From: Glandiceps talaboti
Taxonomy: Eukaryota > Hemichordata > Enteropneusta > Spengelidae
NCBI RefSeq assembly: GCF_964340395.1
Contig: NC_135550.1
Coordinates: 8,556,864-8,620,863 of the forward strand
Direction: 5' to 3'
Length of the DNA stretch: 64,000 bases
Part shown: piece after piece, positions 1 through 12,404 of the stretch
Layout: each line of letters begins with the position of its first letter
Numbering within the stretch: position 1 is the first letter of the stretch
Translations under genes and position numbers: made by a program
Notes under the pieces: generated by a model
The model's input: only the letters and a program-made list of their open reading frames with translations
Told to the model about the DNA's origin: nothing
The model's database searches: none

Positions 1-740
1 ATGTATATATGTATTGTTCTTTTTTTTGTAATTGTTCGTTTGCTTTTCTGTCAACTAAACATCGACCTAAACCCAGGATCCCCGAGGCCTGTGGGCAATA
101 TATGTGTAGCTGTTTATTTCGCAACCTCATCATGTGCAGTCGGTGATGGCGACCTTTTTTCGCCAAAGCAATCCATATTTTTGGATAATGTCATAGCAAT
201 GACAGTGAATAAATACTTTTTTAATGATTAATAATATTATGTTATCTGGGTTGATCTTAGCAGCGCTGTGAGACATGACGTAGGTGTGTATAATCTGGAC
301 CACATATCTGTAAACTGTCTATTTCAATATCGTGACATTTTCGTCCTTATAATTATGCTTATATTCCGTGAGGGTAAATGACATTAAATTGTAACTGATA
401 GATTACCTTCATCCCTAGGAAACGACTAGTTTCATTTCGGGGTTACCATAACAGTGGAAACCTCTAGCTCTCTGCCTGTATGTCTTTATAGTGAAATAAG
501 AGGAAACATAATTATTTGTCTAAATATTGTTATAAGGATGTGATATACATACCTACCTACTCGCCCACCAACCCCCAACCCCCCAACCCCCCACCCCCCA
601 TCCACCCACCCACAAAGCAGCAGCTGATCATGATGTGCGATCTATCGGTCAATCACTGAGTGGATGGAATAATTGGCCAATGGCATCTGTTGATGGGTGA
701 TTCTTTGGGTGTACGGTTGATTTATTGCTTGTTTGTTTGT
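1..740. other. AT-rich stretch without a supported gene
   Basis: Nothing here reads convincingly as coding. The first 231 bases are open in one frame and contain an NPG-type motif discussed under rejected items. A C-rich patch with repeated CCACC/CCAAC motifs lies near 565-612. Confidence 0.5.
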
Positions 741-862
741 TTGATTGATTGATTGATTGATTGATTGATAAATTGGTTTATTGAGTAATTTTAAATATCG
801 TTGACAATTGTTGATTAGTTTTTTGATTGGTCGATAGGTTGATTAATTAATCAGCCAATCCG

Positions 863-906
<44 letters not shown>

Positions 907-1010
907 CGGTTAGTTAGTTAGTTAGTTAGTTTGTTAGATGGTTTACAGTTAGTTTGATTGATTAATTGTTTGATTGATTGATAAATAATGCTGATGGCTG
1001 TTCGATTAAT
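741..1010. repeat. Degenerate GATT tetranucleotide tracts
   Basis: Two clean GATT runs (about 744-770 and 862-904) sit in a wider field of TTGATTGATT-, GTTA- and GTTT-type repeats. A GATT tail also ends the LINE fragment near 60.27 kb, so these tracts could be old LINE tails, but no coding remnant remains beside them. Confidence 0.75.
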
Positions 1011-1079
1011 TATTCAATGAAATCATTTTTATTGTTCATTCATTCATTGCAACTGTAATTATAGTAATCTTTTATTTAT

Positions 1080-1286
1080 ACTGGATAGTTCTTTAAGTAT
1101 ATAAACACTTATCTCCCAAGAAGTCCAGAGAGGGCCATCCAAGGAAAACCTGCCTTGTTCAGTAGAGTCAAACTGGACGACACTCTTCTTACTTACAACA
1201 TGGTAAATTTAATCAAACTCTGAATGGGTTCGCACCCTACCACAGTGGTAAGAGGCAAGTGGTTTAACCACTCGGCCACCGACAAC
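1080..1286 (-). mobile_element. tRNA-derived SINE-like element
   Basis: Read on the minus strand, the start resembles a tRNA-Leu/Ser head. An A-box-like TGGCCGAGTGG (1268-1278) is followed at normal spacing by a B-box-like GGGTGCGAACCC (1226-1237). The sequence then continues with a non-tRNA body to about 1080. Internal pol III promoter boxes followed by an unrelated body are the classic SINE layout. Pairing of the acceptor stem is not evident, so this is more likely a SINE than a functional tRNA gene. The family is not identified and the 3' end is approximate. Confidence 0.55.
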
Positions 1287-3058
1287 ACTATATATAATAT
1301 ATTCTATTTTAATTCGCTCGTTCGTTCGCTCCTTGGTCCGCCCGTCTGTTTGTCCGTTTGCTGACTGATGTGTCTCGGTCGACTGCCTCTTCTTCTTCTG
1401 TTGCTTCGTTATGTATTACGTATTACGTATTCCTTCAAACAACGTGTATTGCCACTGGCCCAGTGGTTGTCTATTTCTGTCAACTTTATTCACTTCAAGG
1501 TAGAATGAAGTTACTTGTTTGTCCTGGTTAAACCACAAACCATACCACATCGATTAGCTTGATTTACAACATGTACATGTGGTCAACTTCACGAAAGGCA
1601 ATACAAAGAATTGATCAGTTCACTGCTCAACCCCTGTAGTCATTTAGTTTTAGAGAGGGCAAGTCAAACTAAGGCTGCGGTCAGAATTTACGAGGGGGGG
1701 TGAGAAGAAAATCATGCCCCCCCCCCCCAAAAAAAATGGACCCAAGATTTTTTAGTAGCCCCCTCCAGGCTACACAGATTTTAATATGTGTAATTATACG
1801 GTACCCGTACCCCTCCATGCACTTCCCGCATTCTTGAGATGTACAATTGTATGGTACACTACATTAAAACATAGACAATGAATGGAAATTTCCCCTCCAC
1901 TGTCTGTGATTACAAAAACAACGACAATCGACTTTGGCATCCATACATAACAATTTACAAATAGATATGGGCTTTGCAAAAAAAGCTCTCACACACTGAG
2001 CTGTAGCCTTCACTTGGAGATACTTAGCCAGCAGCTTTTTCACTTTCAATCTTGATTTTGAGCAGAAACAGCACCCCCCCCCATGATAGCTTGTGGAAGG
2101 GTGGGAGGGTGTGTCCCCCTCCCTCATATGAGAACATGTGTGATGCCATTTGATGTAGTAGCATAACATTTCAAACCATACACATTATTTTAAGTCACAG
2201 AGTCCTTCAATACCCTTATTTTACTCTCAATACATGATTGTGCAACTGTGTGGCTATATTGTCTGATAAATAAATAAACAAAGTATTTCGTGTCTGATAG
2301 CGAACAAAATATTTCGTGCCCCTTCAGATCATCATCATTTTTCGTGACACCCCATTTTCTCCCCACTCAGCCCCCCCCCCCGGCCATAAATTTTGATCGC
2401 ACCTTAAAGATAGCCAATCTTATACACAGCTATCGAAAACTACTCGTTATGTTTAACAGCACATACCGAACAAGGCAACTTGACATAAAGGTCAAGAAAG
2501 GTCACATCAGCTCGAATGATTGATGATTGGGCGAAAAGTAAAATTAAAAGAAAAATTAAAAAAGAAAAAAAAAAGAAGTGAAAATTGGATATGTTAGAAA
2601 AAGCGATAACGGTATTTCTTGTGATTTCTGAAAACAAACCCAGCCACCAAGGCCTGTAAATTTACACTTACTAGACGTCAACATGTCGTCCTCATTGTCT
2701 GAACCTCGGTACTGCATAGTAGTGTAAAACTGTAGACGGTCGCGGTCCTACTCAATACGACTCCATTCGGAAATCTGTCACGGTTGTCATAGCAGCCGGA
2801 TTTCTTTCACAAGATACTTATTACTGAAATTTTAACTTGACTGATATGAACGATTTATTCGAAAAGTGACGTTCATTTATTTTGTCCAAGAAACATAAAA
2901 AACTATAAAAGTATGGCAGCTAGTAAAAGCTGATTAGGCCAAATAAAAAAAAATAAATTAGTGTGCTTCCGATAACCCGACCGATCCTAGTTTAAGCCCC
3001 AGACCCTAAACATGTTTTTGTGTGCAAAAATTAAAATGATAGTAATGTACTTCTATTT

Positions 3059-3060
<2 letters not shown>
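1287..3060. other. Intergenic DNA, no gene recognised
   Basis: Short ORFs occur on both strands but none shows protein-like composition or splice signals. Poly-C/poly-A patches lie near 1716-1737 and 2074-2082. An A-rich stretch lies at about 2538-2576. Confidence 0.5.

Positions 3061-3140
<80 letters not shown>
3061..3140. repeat. (AC)n microsatellite
   Basis: An uninterrupted AC dinucleotide run of 80 bases. Confidence 0.98.
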
Positions 3141-3142
<2 letters not shown>

Positions 3143-5815
3143 TCATGCCTTTGCTTAATCTGTGGTCACTCTTTTTACATGTAAAAATCGTATTCCAGAG
3201 AGAAACCCGGACCTGGTCTTTTTAGACTATAACAGTACAGTCTACATAACGTGTTCGTCTACTAACATGTTACTTAAGTTATTAACTTCATTTACTTCTT
3301 TTACACATCACCAAACTCTCAAGGAAATTTAAAAGTAAAATAAAAATAAAATTCCGATCTACCTACTCTATTTTTTGAAGTCATGTTATTGGAAACAAAC
3401 GGGTTTTTTTAAATTTTTTTCCTTTAAGAGGAAAGTGACCAGCAAAACAACTCCAGACCTGCGAACCGCACCCTTTTTATATCCGAATAAAATTCTAAAG
3501 TTGTGGCCAGACTGTAGCTACAAGTCACAGCAGTTACAAATAACTTGTATTTCTGTACAATCACGCAACCTAATCACGGGGCTTCGACTGCCCATAAACC
3601 ATGCACACATATATATGTACACACCTCTTTGCAAACCAGTCTCAACTTTTGCTGAGACTTGCACGTAAACACAAAACAGGGAAGGGTCATGACCGTGTGT
3701 AACCATACAAAGCGAAATATATGTATCGTGATCGAAGGACATTCCCAGTCGGAAAGCAAACTGTGACACGTACGTACGCAACGCAATGCTCTGCCCACGC
3801 AATCGGCGTGTGTGTCGTAATTGCGGTTGACACTTTTGTTTTTATAAGAAAGATGCATTGCTATCCGGGTCGAGCAGAACAATTCCGAAGAGAGTAATTT
3901 TCAAACCGCAACTTTGTGGTTTCTTTCTTCGAGGGACCAGCCTGGAAGTTACAGAGACAGTTTTCTGGTAAATAAAATACCCACGTTAGTAAAATGTGTT
4001 TGTCAAATTACACAAGTATCTCAGTTTCTACAGACTGGTTTTCTACTACTGTATGCAACACACTGTTGTGTATAACACAGAACCTGAATACGACATCAAA
4101 AGTTGTACTGGGGCAGTTTCCAGTAAACCAGAGCAGTAAACACCGTACATACAGTAATGACATGTCGGGGAATGTAAAACCACCATGCTGTAAATTGACT
4201 AGTGTGGTAGATATTTATACATCGGGTTTGTGGGCCCCTCCCTGTGCGAAATGGATTCAATAAAGTTCGTATCCGTACAGGGCGAGGTTACAAAGTCCCA
4301 GGCGAATTCAATGCACACAATGTCCTACCCCTTTCTCCTTTTTGATGAATAATGCAACTGATATTACAATATACTATATACACAAAATGTAAACATTACA
4401 GCGATATGTTTTCTCCCTTCCTGTTTATCTCCCTGGATATGGGCCTCGTAGGAATGTAGCTAATGTAAGAATGGCAGGAATTCATGATGGACGGTCGTTA
4501 TATTACATGTTGCTCCTGTGCCCTGGAAACGTGTTATTATTAGCAACTGCATATACATCGTATACCTAAATTATTGTACATCTCTGAGACACACACACAC
4601 ACTTACAACAGCGTGTACAGCTAAACGATGATAACGACCATGTTACCCCCTTTTTTACCCCGACACTTTCACAAACGAGCATGTAAAGCGATTTGGCTAT
4701 ATTTGTGAAAGACTAAAGAAACAGGAAAGTCAACTTTGTTTTCTCTATTTAATGACGGGATGTGGCATATACATAGAGGTGAAAGTGAAAATATTGAGGG
4801 AAAATGTTATCACTTATTCTTTTCAAAACACAGTAATTATCACTTCAAATAAAAAAGGTATGTCAATTACTAGACTAGTATATCAAAGATGTTCCTCACA
4901 TTTAGAAAGTGTTGATCAGGGCTCCTTTGGAGTCAGTGATAAGTGCCCTCAGTATCCTTTCCACCCCCCTACATAAAATGGAATCGTTTCAAAAAACGCT
5001 AAGAAGGAACAACGCCCTGCCACTTACTATACTACGTTATGCAGTGAACAGCAGCTTCTTGTGTGTTATACTCTACTCGGCGACCCACCCGTATAATTGT
5101 AAGCATCCTTCTACGAAGCGCACGAGAAAGCACTCTGCGGAACTAGCAAACGTACAATTTGGTAAGTCGTACATGTAAATCGGCTATATGTGGGCAGATT
5201 TAGTGCTTTACTAATCATGTCAATGACTGTGATGACAAGTCAGTTTTCCATCAAGCTGCAGTACTAGTAGCATCTAGCTGTGTATCTTCACGCTCGAATG
5301 ACCTCGCAATCTATTCACCGTATTCGTTATCCTATATCGAATGCTAATGTAGTACGGGGATGACATGCAAACCGCATCGCCTTTGAGTCGTGGATACCCT
5401 GGGCATGTAATTACCAAGTAACGACTTTATTTGCCATTGAAATTTATGTGAAAACCTCGCAGTCTTTTTCTTCTTCGCATTCCTTTACTATATTATATTT
5501 TGAATGTTTTGGTCATTAGCTTATATTGAATGTTAATGAAGTAGAATTTGATCTTGTTTGAATGTTTAGTGGACAACGCCCAATTGCTTGCAAACTTAAC
5601 TCACAAGCCCAGATCCGATTATAATGCATCATCCCGTTAGAAAACCTATTTAGTCGCGCTATATCTCGAAGATATGAGACAAAAGAAAGTTAGTGAATGC
5701 ATTCGTCTTTTTATTTTATTACACAGCTATTTTCTGTTACCTTGATTGGCCGTGTGTCTTTGACATATTTTATCTGGGGGTGATTTTTTTCTCTCGATAT
5801 TATGCTGTTCTAACT
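3141..5815. other. Intergenic DNA, no gene recognised
   Basis: Several ORFs of 70-100 codons occur, including one at 3994-4263, but they have biased composition and no recognisable domain. A short AC run is at about 4591-4601. Confidence 0.45.
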
Positions 5816-5819
5816 TTCA

Positions 5820-6019
5820 GCTATTCCATAAATGCGAAACTGAACCACCATAAAGCCGTGTTTTCATTTGAAGTATGTATGATAAAGTGTTCCACAAATA
5901 TCTTCTGCTGCTGGGTTTCAAATTACCACAGACATGCTCAAAATGTTTGCCGTAGAGGTCACAGCATGCATGGACGGTACGGTGGTTGTGGAAACTGCGC
6001 CCTCTTTAGATGTTTATAA
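5820..6019 (+). CDS. Possible exon with PAN/apple-like cysteine pattern
   Basis: A pyrimidine-rich CTTTCAG acceptor at 5813-5819 precedes an open stretch that ends in TAA at 6017-6019. The translation has a hydrophobic and aromatic segment around FEVCMIKC, then an FCCWVSNYH segment, then a later Cys. This is the order seen in PAN/apple-like extracellular modules (Cys-x3-Cys, then Ser-x-Asn-Tyr, then Cys). The tail is Cys- and Gly-rich. No partner exons were found, so this may be one exon of an unseen gene, a relic, or chance. The upstream part of the same ORF (5693-5818) looks like intron sequence. Confidence 0.25.
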
Positions 6020-6483
6020 CACTGTGGTGGTATTGTTGAAATAATGAGGTACTACTACTAGTACTTAAGTGTACACATGGAAAAAATGTGTTTTTATCGA
6101 AAGGTGTAAAATTGATAACCCGATTTGATCCAAACATGAACGGATCTCTGTAGCATTGTGCAACAGCACAGCACAGCACAACACAACACAACACGACACA
6201 ACACGACATGACACAAGAAATAACAATATCCTTTCTGTTCCTTCCATCTCTATCGATCAGTATATTAAGAACACTGTTTATATCACTTGCTAATAATACT
6301 GTGCAAATGTGTATAATGTTGATTTAACCGTCAATGTAAACATTAATATTGCCATTACAATCGAAATTATGATAATTGGTATGTTAACTTGCTTTGATCC
6401 ATTTCGTGGATATCAGACAAAATGAACATCAAACGTAAGAAAAGTATGAAGTGGGATGACTAGTTTCATGTTCCCCGGTCTCC
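6020..6483. other. Intergenic DNA with ACAAC/AGCAC short repeats
   Basis: A pentanucleotide-like ACAGC/ACAAC/ACGAC run at about 6163-6213 is the only structured sequence. No gene is seen. Confidence 0.5.
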
Positions 6484-6485
6484 CC

Positions 6486-8045
<1,560 letters not shown>

Positions 8046-8049
8046 CTTT

Positions 8050-8352
8050 GTGTATGTATGTATGTATGTATGTATGTATGTATGTATGTATGTATGTATG
8101 TATGTATGTATGTATGTATGTATGTATGTATGTATGTATGTATGTGTGTGTGTGTGTGTGTGTGTGTTGTGTGTGTGTGTGTGTCTGTCTGTCTGTCTGT
8201 GTATGTATTTATGTATGTATGAATGAATGTATGTATGTATGTATGTATGTATGTATGTATGTATGTATGTATGTATGTATGTAGGTAGGTAGGTAGGTTA
8301 TAGGTAGGTATGTGTGTGTGTGAATGAATGAATGAATGAATGAATGAATGAA
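8050..8352. repeat. (GTAT)n-(GT)n-(GTCT)n-(GAAT)n compound microsatellite
   Basis: A GTAT run is followed by GT, GTCT, GTAT again, GTAG and finally GAAT runs. All ORFs over it are repeat artefacts. Confidence 0.97.
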
Positions 8353-8607
8353 AGTGCAGCATGCGTGCACGGTTGCATGTATGCTTGTGTAGTGTGATTA
8401 TATGTGTCATCCCGCTCATACCTATGTCATTACGAGTGAAGATGACTTGTAAGGTGGAATAGAGTAGATGTGGTGAGTATACTTGAAGTGGTGTACGAGT
8501 TAAACCCAATACGGCGTATTCCGGTTATCGAACTTCCGGTTGTTTCGCAGGAAAGTATCGCGAGAGGGCGCACCATATCTGACAAAGTGAGGGCCAGAAT
8601 TTTCGTC

Positions 8608-9413
8608 ATGGCTTCTAATAGTATGGCGATGTATGAAGCTGTCAACAAAATGGGCGTAAAAGAACTCCGTGCATTCATAAAAGAGTGGAAAATTACTACT
8701 TCTAAATCTACTAGATATCGCCAGAAATGCTGTCATCCTTGGTCTTGAAACACTAGAAAATGATAATTTTCTGAGAGAACGGAAGAGGAGACGAATAGTG
8801 GATGTCAAGCATCAAAAGATAGAACTAATCGACAGCGGAAACATTGAAAGTTGGACGGAGGACCTTCGAAATATACCCGATGTAGACATGATAAACATAT
8901 TTCTTTACCTTACTGGTGTCTGTTGCTTGACAAAAGAACGATTAGAAAATTACAAATCTGACAACAGCTTCCAATCTGATTAAAATCCGATGTAGATGTT
9001 GGCTGATCGTTCATTGCTATTTTACCTTCGTTATTTTGCCTGAATTGACCTTCTTGGTACATGTTTACATTTTTTTAGCTTGCCTGATCGCCTCCTCTAC
9101 GATCAGGCTAAAAAATGTAAACATGTACCAAGAAAAATATTATCAGGCAAAATAACGAAGGTAAAATAGCAATGAACGATTAGCCGACATCTACATCGGA
9201 TTTTAATCAGATTGAACAGCTTCCAGCTACAGTCATTGCAATATTGAGAGTTCGGTCGACAATTACCAAGCCACATGTTTATATTGTAACTGATGTCGCC
9301 GCATACTTAGGCCTTTCTTGTTTATTAGAACAGTGGTGTAGCACCACGGGTGAAATCATAAAACTTTGTCCGGGAAAAAACATTTCCTGTACTGGTTATA
9401 AGTTGGCATAAAC
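8608..9413 (+). pseudogene. Broken ORF with SAP-like N-terminus, split by a MITE
   Basis: Reading starts at ATG 8608 with a basic, helical segment (VNKMGVKELRAFIKEW) that resembles SAP-type helices. A +1 shift near 8727 continues the protein in another frame to 8983, through IPDVDMINIFLYL and then an ENYKSDNSFQ segment. That order recalls the N-termini of invertebrate SWIM/YqaJ-type transposon-associated proteins, but the likeness is from memory and weak. The second frame ends inside the MITE at 8972-9214. Past the MITE, a third frame stays open to the TAA ending near 9413. Frameshifts plus the insertion argue for a pseudogene. Introns rather than frameshifts are possible for the first break. 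Confidence 0.4.
8972..9214. mobile_element. MITE-like fold-back element, copy 1
   Basis: The element is 243 bp with terminal CAATCTGATTAAAATC at the left and its reverse complement at the right. The two arms pair over most of its length around a short centre near 9085. It is flanked by a perfect 9-bp direct repeat, AACAGCTTC (8963-8971 and 9215-9223). A 9-bp target duplication is typical of Mutator-like elements, so a non-autonomous MULE is the best guess. It interrupts the broken ORF described for 8608-9413. Confidence 0.85.
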
Positions 9414-9626
9414 ATATTTGTATTGATATACTCATCTTTACTATCACACTTTGGTTAGCTTGCTATTCTTCATTCAGGACCATCAGTGTATAAAAAACCC
9501 CATTGAAGTCGGCAACGAATCATAAATATTGTTATTGTGATTGATGTACCACACCGCCCACCCCTTCAATGAATCGGCCTTCCATGTAATGTTTACGTGG
9601 TTCACTCATCATACCATGTCTTATAC

Positions 9627-9849
9627 CGATCTGATTAAAATCCGATGTAGATGTCGGCTGATCGTTCATTGCTATTTTACCTTCGTTATTTTGCCTGAAT
9701 TGACCTTCGTGGTACATGTTTACGTTTTTGTCCTGATCGGTAGAGGAGGCGATCAAACATGTACCACGAAGGTCAATTCAGGCACAATAACGAAAGTAAA
9801 ATAGCAATGAACGATTAGCCGACATCTACATCGGATTTTAATCAGATTG
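9627..9849. mobile_element. MITE-like fold-back element, copy 2
   Basis: The element is 223 bp and closely similar to the copy at 8972-9214, with the same arms and a shorter centre. Its flanks are GTCTTATAC on the left (9618-9626) and GTTTTATAC on the right (9850-9858), a 9-bp target duplication with one mismatch. Its left terminus reads CGATCTG rather than CAATCTG. The two insertions lie only 0.4 kb apart. Confidence 0.82.
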
Positions 9850-10325
9850 GTTTTATACAAGCTGCAATACACTGTAGCGTATATTGTGATTTTGAGGGTT
9901 CTTTCCTCTGTTTTTGTACCTTTTTCCGTTCCGATGTTTGACTGGAAGCAATCGCTACAATTTCTCCACACTGAAAACGTGAGTGAGATGTCAGTGTACT
10001 ACCCGTTTCAAAATGTTGCTACTTTTGGGTTTTCCTCACGGTCGAATTGCAGAGCCAAACTTACGCGAAATATTAGAACAAGAGGTTAATTTGCTATTTC
10101 GTTATTTGATGGGCGATAATGCAATATTATAGCGTAAAGTTACGGGGAATGACAGAAAATCCTTAGTCAGTGGTTACGATGCCTATAGACTCTATGCTTC
10201 GGCAACAATGCTCTACAATTCTGGCCCTCACTTCCGGTTCTAAAACAGCGCCCCTAGTGGCCAAACAATCATATCTTTTATCTTTTCGGGGCTTCTTCGA
10301 TAACCGGAATACGGCGTATTAACTC

Positions 10326-10804
10326 TTATCAACACTCCATTTTGATGACATTCTAACGATGACAGGACATAGGCCTGTTTCTCAAACTTCTTCAAGTTGA
10401 TGAATGTCAGAACCTTTGACCTCCATCTAATTAATTTAGAAAACAGACATTTTCATGTCACACTCGACCTGTTTTCGCATGTCTATTTTACCTTCAGCAA
10501 CTCTCTTTTTTCAAAGACTCCAAGCTTCCTAAATGAAAGTACCCCCTTCAGTAATGATTACCTACAGTGTACTACTACTGAGGTAGAATTTTATGGTGTC
10601 TGTTTTTTTTTTATTAAAAAAACGTAAATATAAGCCAGTCATGCGATGTTGAACAAAATTATTAGGTCATAGAATCATACACATATTTTATGTGAATTTT
10701 TACACGACGCCAACAAAAATAGATATCGCTATTTGAGACGATGACTTTGGGTGACCGTGAACCCAGCAGGGTATCGAGGATGAAAGCAAAACGATAACGG
10801 CCGA

Positions 10805-10806
<2 letters not shown>
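10326..10806. other. Intergenic DNA, no gene recognised
   Basis: No supported coding or structural feature was found. Confidence 0.45.

Positions 10807-10858
<52 letters not shown>
10807..10858. repeat. (AC)n microsatellite
   Basis: An uninterrupted AC run, followed by TATATATG. Confidence 0.98.
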
Positions 10859-10863
<5 letters not shown>

Positions 10864-10865
<2 letters not shown>

Positions 10866-12165
10866 GCCATATCATATTCCAATACCATACAAATATGACA
10901 TGATAATTTAACACATTTTAATTTAAAAATAAAGATATTTTGTAAAGTATTCGGTAAAGCGTATCTGCATGTTACTTATTTTCTCCCGTTTAGAAGTTTA
11001 ATAAATCTATATGAGTTAAATGTACATTGATATATTGTTGACCTTAATAATAATATCACGTTATGTTATACTTTCCGCTATTTTCCTATGTGGTTGTTGG
11101 TTTTTCTTTGAGTGCTATGACCCGGCTCCGCAGCCTTTATCATTTCATTTGTATTGCCCCTCGCTTTTGTATGTAAGGTCACAATTATAGTACTTCACGG
11201 TTTAAGTTTCATCACCATAATTTTTCCTGTCATTCCTTCCCTTCTCTGTTTATCTGTCTCCGTTGCTTTGTTTCTCTCCAAGCTGTATGGTAACGCTTGG
11301 GTTGCAACCATACGTGTCTACAACACTGTGCCGTAGTTCTACCTCTAGGGCCAATTAATAATTAGTCGCCTTTAATATAGGTTGCACTCTTCCTCACATG
11401 TCATCACACATACTGTGCTATAATCTGACTATCACCCCTCCGGAAACATATCGGGAGTTAAAGAAAAATAGGTTCGTGAGAAAAACGCTAGATTCATGAC
11501 CTAAGAATCGTGATGACAAAAATGAATATGCGTGTAGATCAATATTTAGAACAGCGTAGGTTGTCACGTCATTTCACTCGCACTACACTACTGTGCTACA
11601 ACGACATCTATGTAAATTTCAATAGCACGGGCGGCGACAGCTGGCGCATTCATAAAGTATTATTATTACAATTTTATTCTTCTTGTCGATAGTCGGGAAG
11701 GGAATAATTTCTTGCTCCATCACAGCATCCTCCGTATAGATTGGTGGCGGAAGTGTAATCTCTTGTCAAACAGGTACAGTAGTGTGTATTTTAACGAGTT
11801 AGAGTGGAGTTACATAATATATCTTTAATTCATGTCTATGAGTAGTCGGAAATTAGGAACAGGATTGGGTGATGACGATGTACATTCATTCGTCATCCGA
11901 ACGGAAACTGATGAGCTCGAATCACATCAAATGAAACAGCTCTTGGGCGTGGTACGTACAACCCCCCTTCCTTTCAACGACATGGAGTACAACAACACGA
12001 CCTCTCTAAAAAGAAGAAGAAGTCTCAATATCACGTTAGTAACAGAAGGAAAGGTAGAAATGTTAAATTGGAGAAAATGGTTGCCTTTCCCTACAGTAAT
12101 AGAGTGTGCATAATTAACAGAGAGGTGTGGAATTGTTATTAGCACAACTGAACTGAAGGTTCAAT
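10864..12165. other. Intergenic DNA, no gene recognised
   Basis: An ORF at 11832-12113 (93 codons) has balanced composition but no recognisable domain and no flanking splice or transcription signals that I can defend. It is left as unannotated sequence. Confidence 0.4.
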
Positions 12166-12167
12166 AT

Positions 12168-12293
12168 TATGTATGTATGTATGTATGTATGAATGTATGT
12201 ATGTATGTATGTATGTATGTATGTATGTATGTATGTATGTATGTATGTATGTATGTATGTATGTATGTATGTATGTATGTATGTATGTATGTA

Positions 12294-12330
<37 letters not shown>

Positions 12331-12404
12331 ATGTATGTATGTATGTATGTATGTATGTGTGTGTGTATGTATGCACGCACGTACGTGCGTGCGTGTGTGT
12401 ATAT
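12168..12404. repeat. (GTAT)n-(GT)n compound microsatellite
   Basis: Long GTAT tetranucleotide arrays are separated by GT runs and end in CACG/TACG/TGCG variants. ORFs across it on both strands are artefacts. Confidence 0.97.

Larger units (their letters stand above)
8505..10325. mobile_element. Candidate element bounded by ~100-bp imperfect inverted repeats
   Basis: The segment at 8509-8535 (ATACGGCGTATTCCGGTTAT core) recurs in reverse complement at about 10297-10320. Inward similarity continues: an AGTGAGGGCCAGAATT block at about 8586-8601 has its reverse complement near 10217-10232. Between them lie the broken ORF at 8608-9413 and two nested MITEs. This could be a decayed DNA transposon with long terminal repeats, or an inverted duplication. 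No transposase signature was recognised and no target duplication was confirmed. Confidence 0.4.

Noticed and set aside
1-231. ORF with an NIDLNPGSP segment resembling the 2A-like NPGP motifs found at the start of some invertebrate LINE proteins
   Set aside because: The residue after NPG is Ser rather than Pro and the acidic spacing is not canonical. The rest of the ORF has no zinc-finger or endonuclease content. It is most likely chance or an unrecognisable relic.
11832-12113. 93-codon ORF with balanced composition
   Set aside because: No recognisable domain, no splice or poly(A) context, and it lies in gene-poor DNA next to a microsatellite. It cannot be separated from chance.
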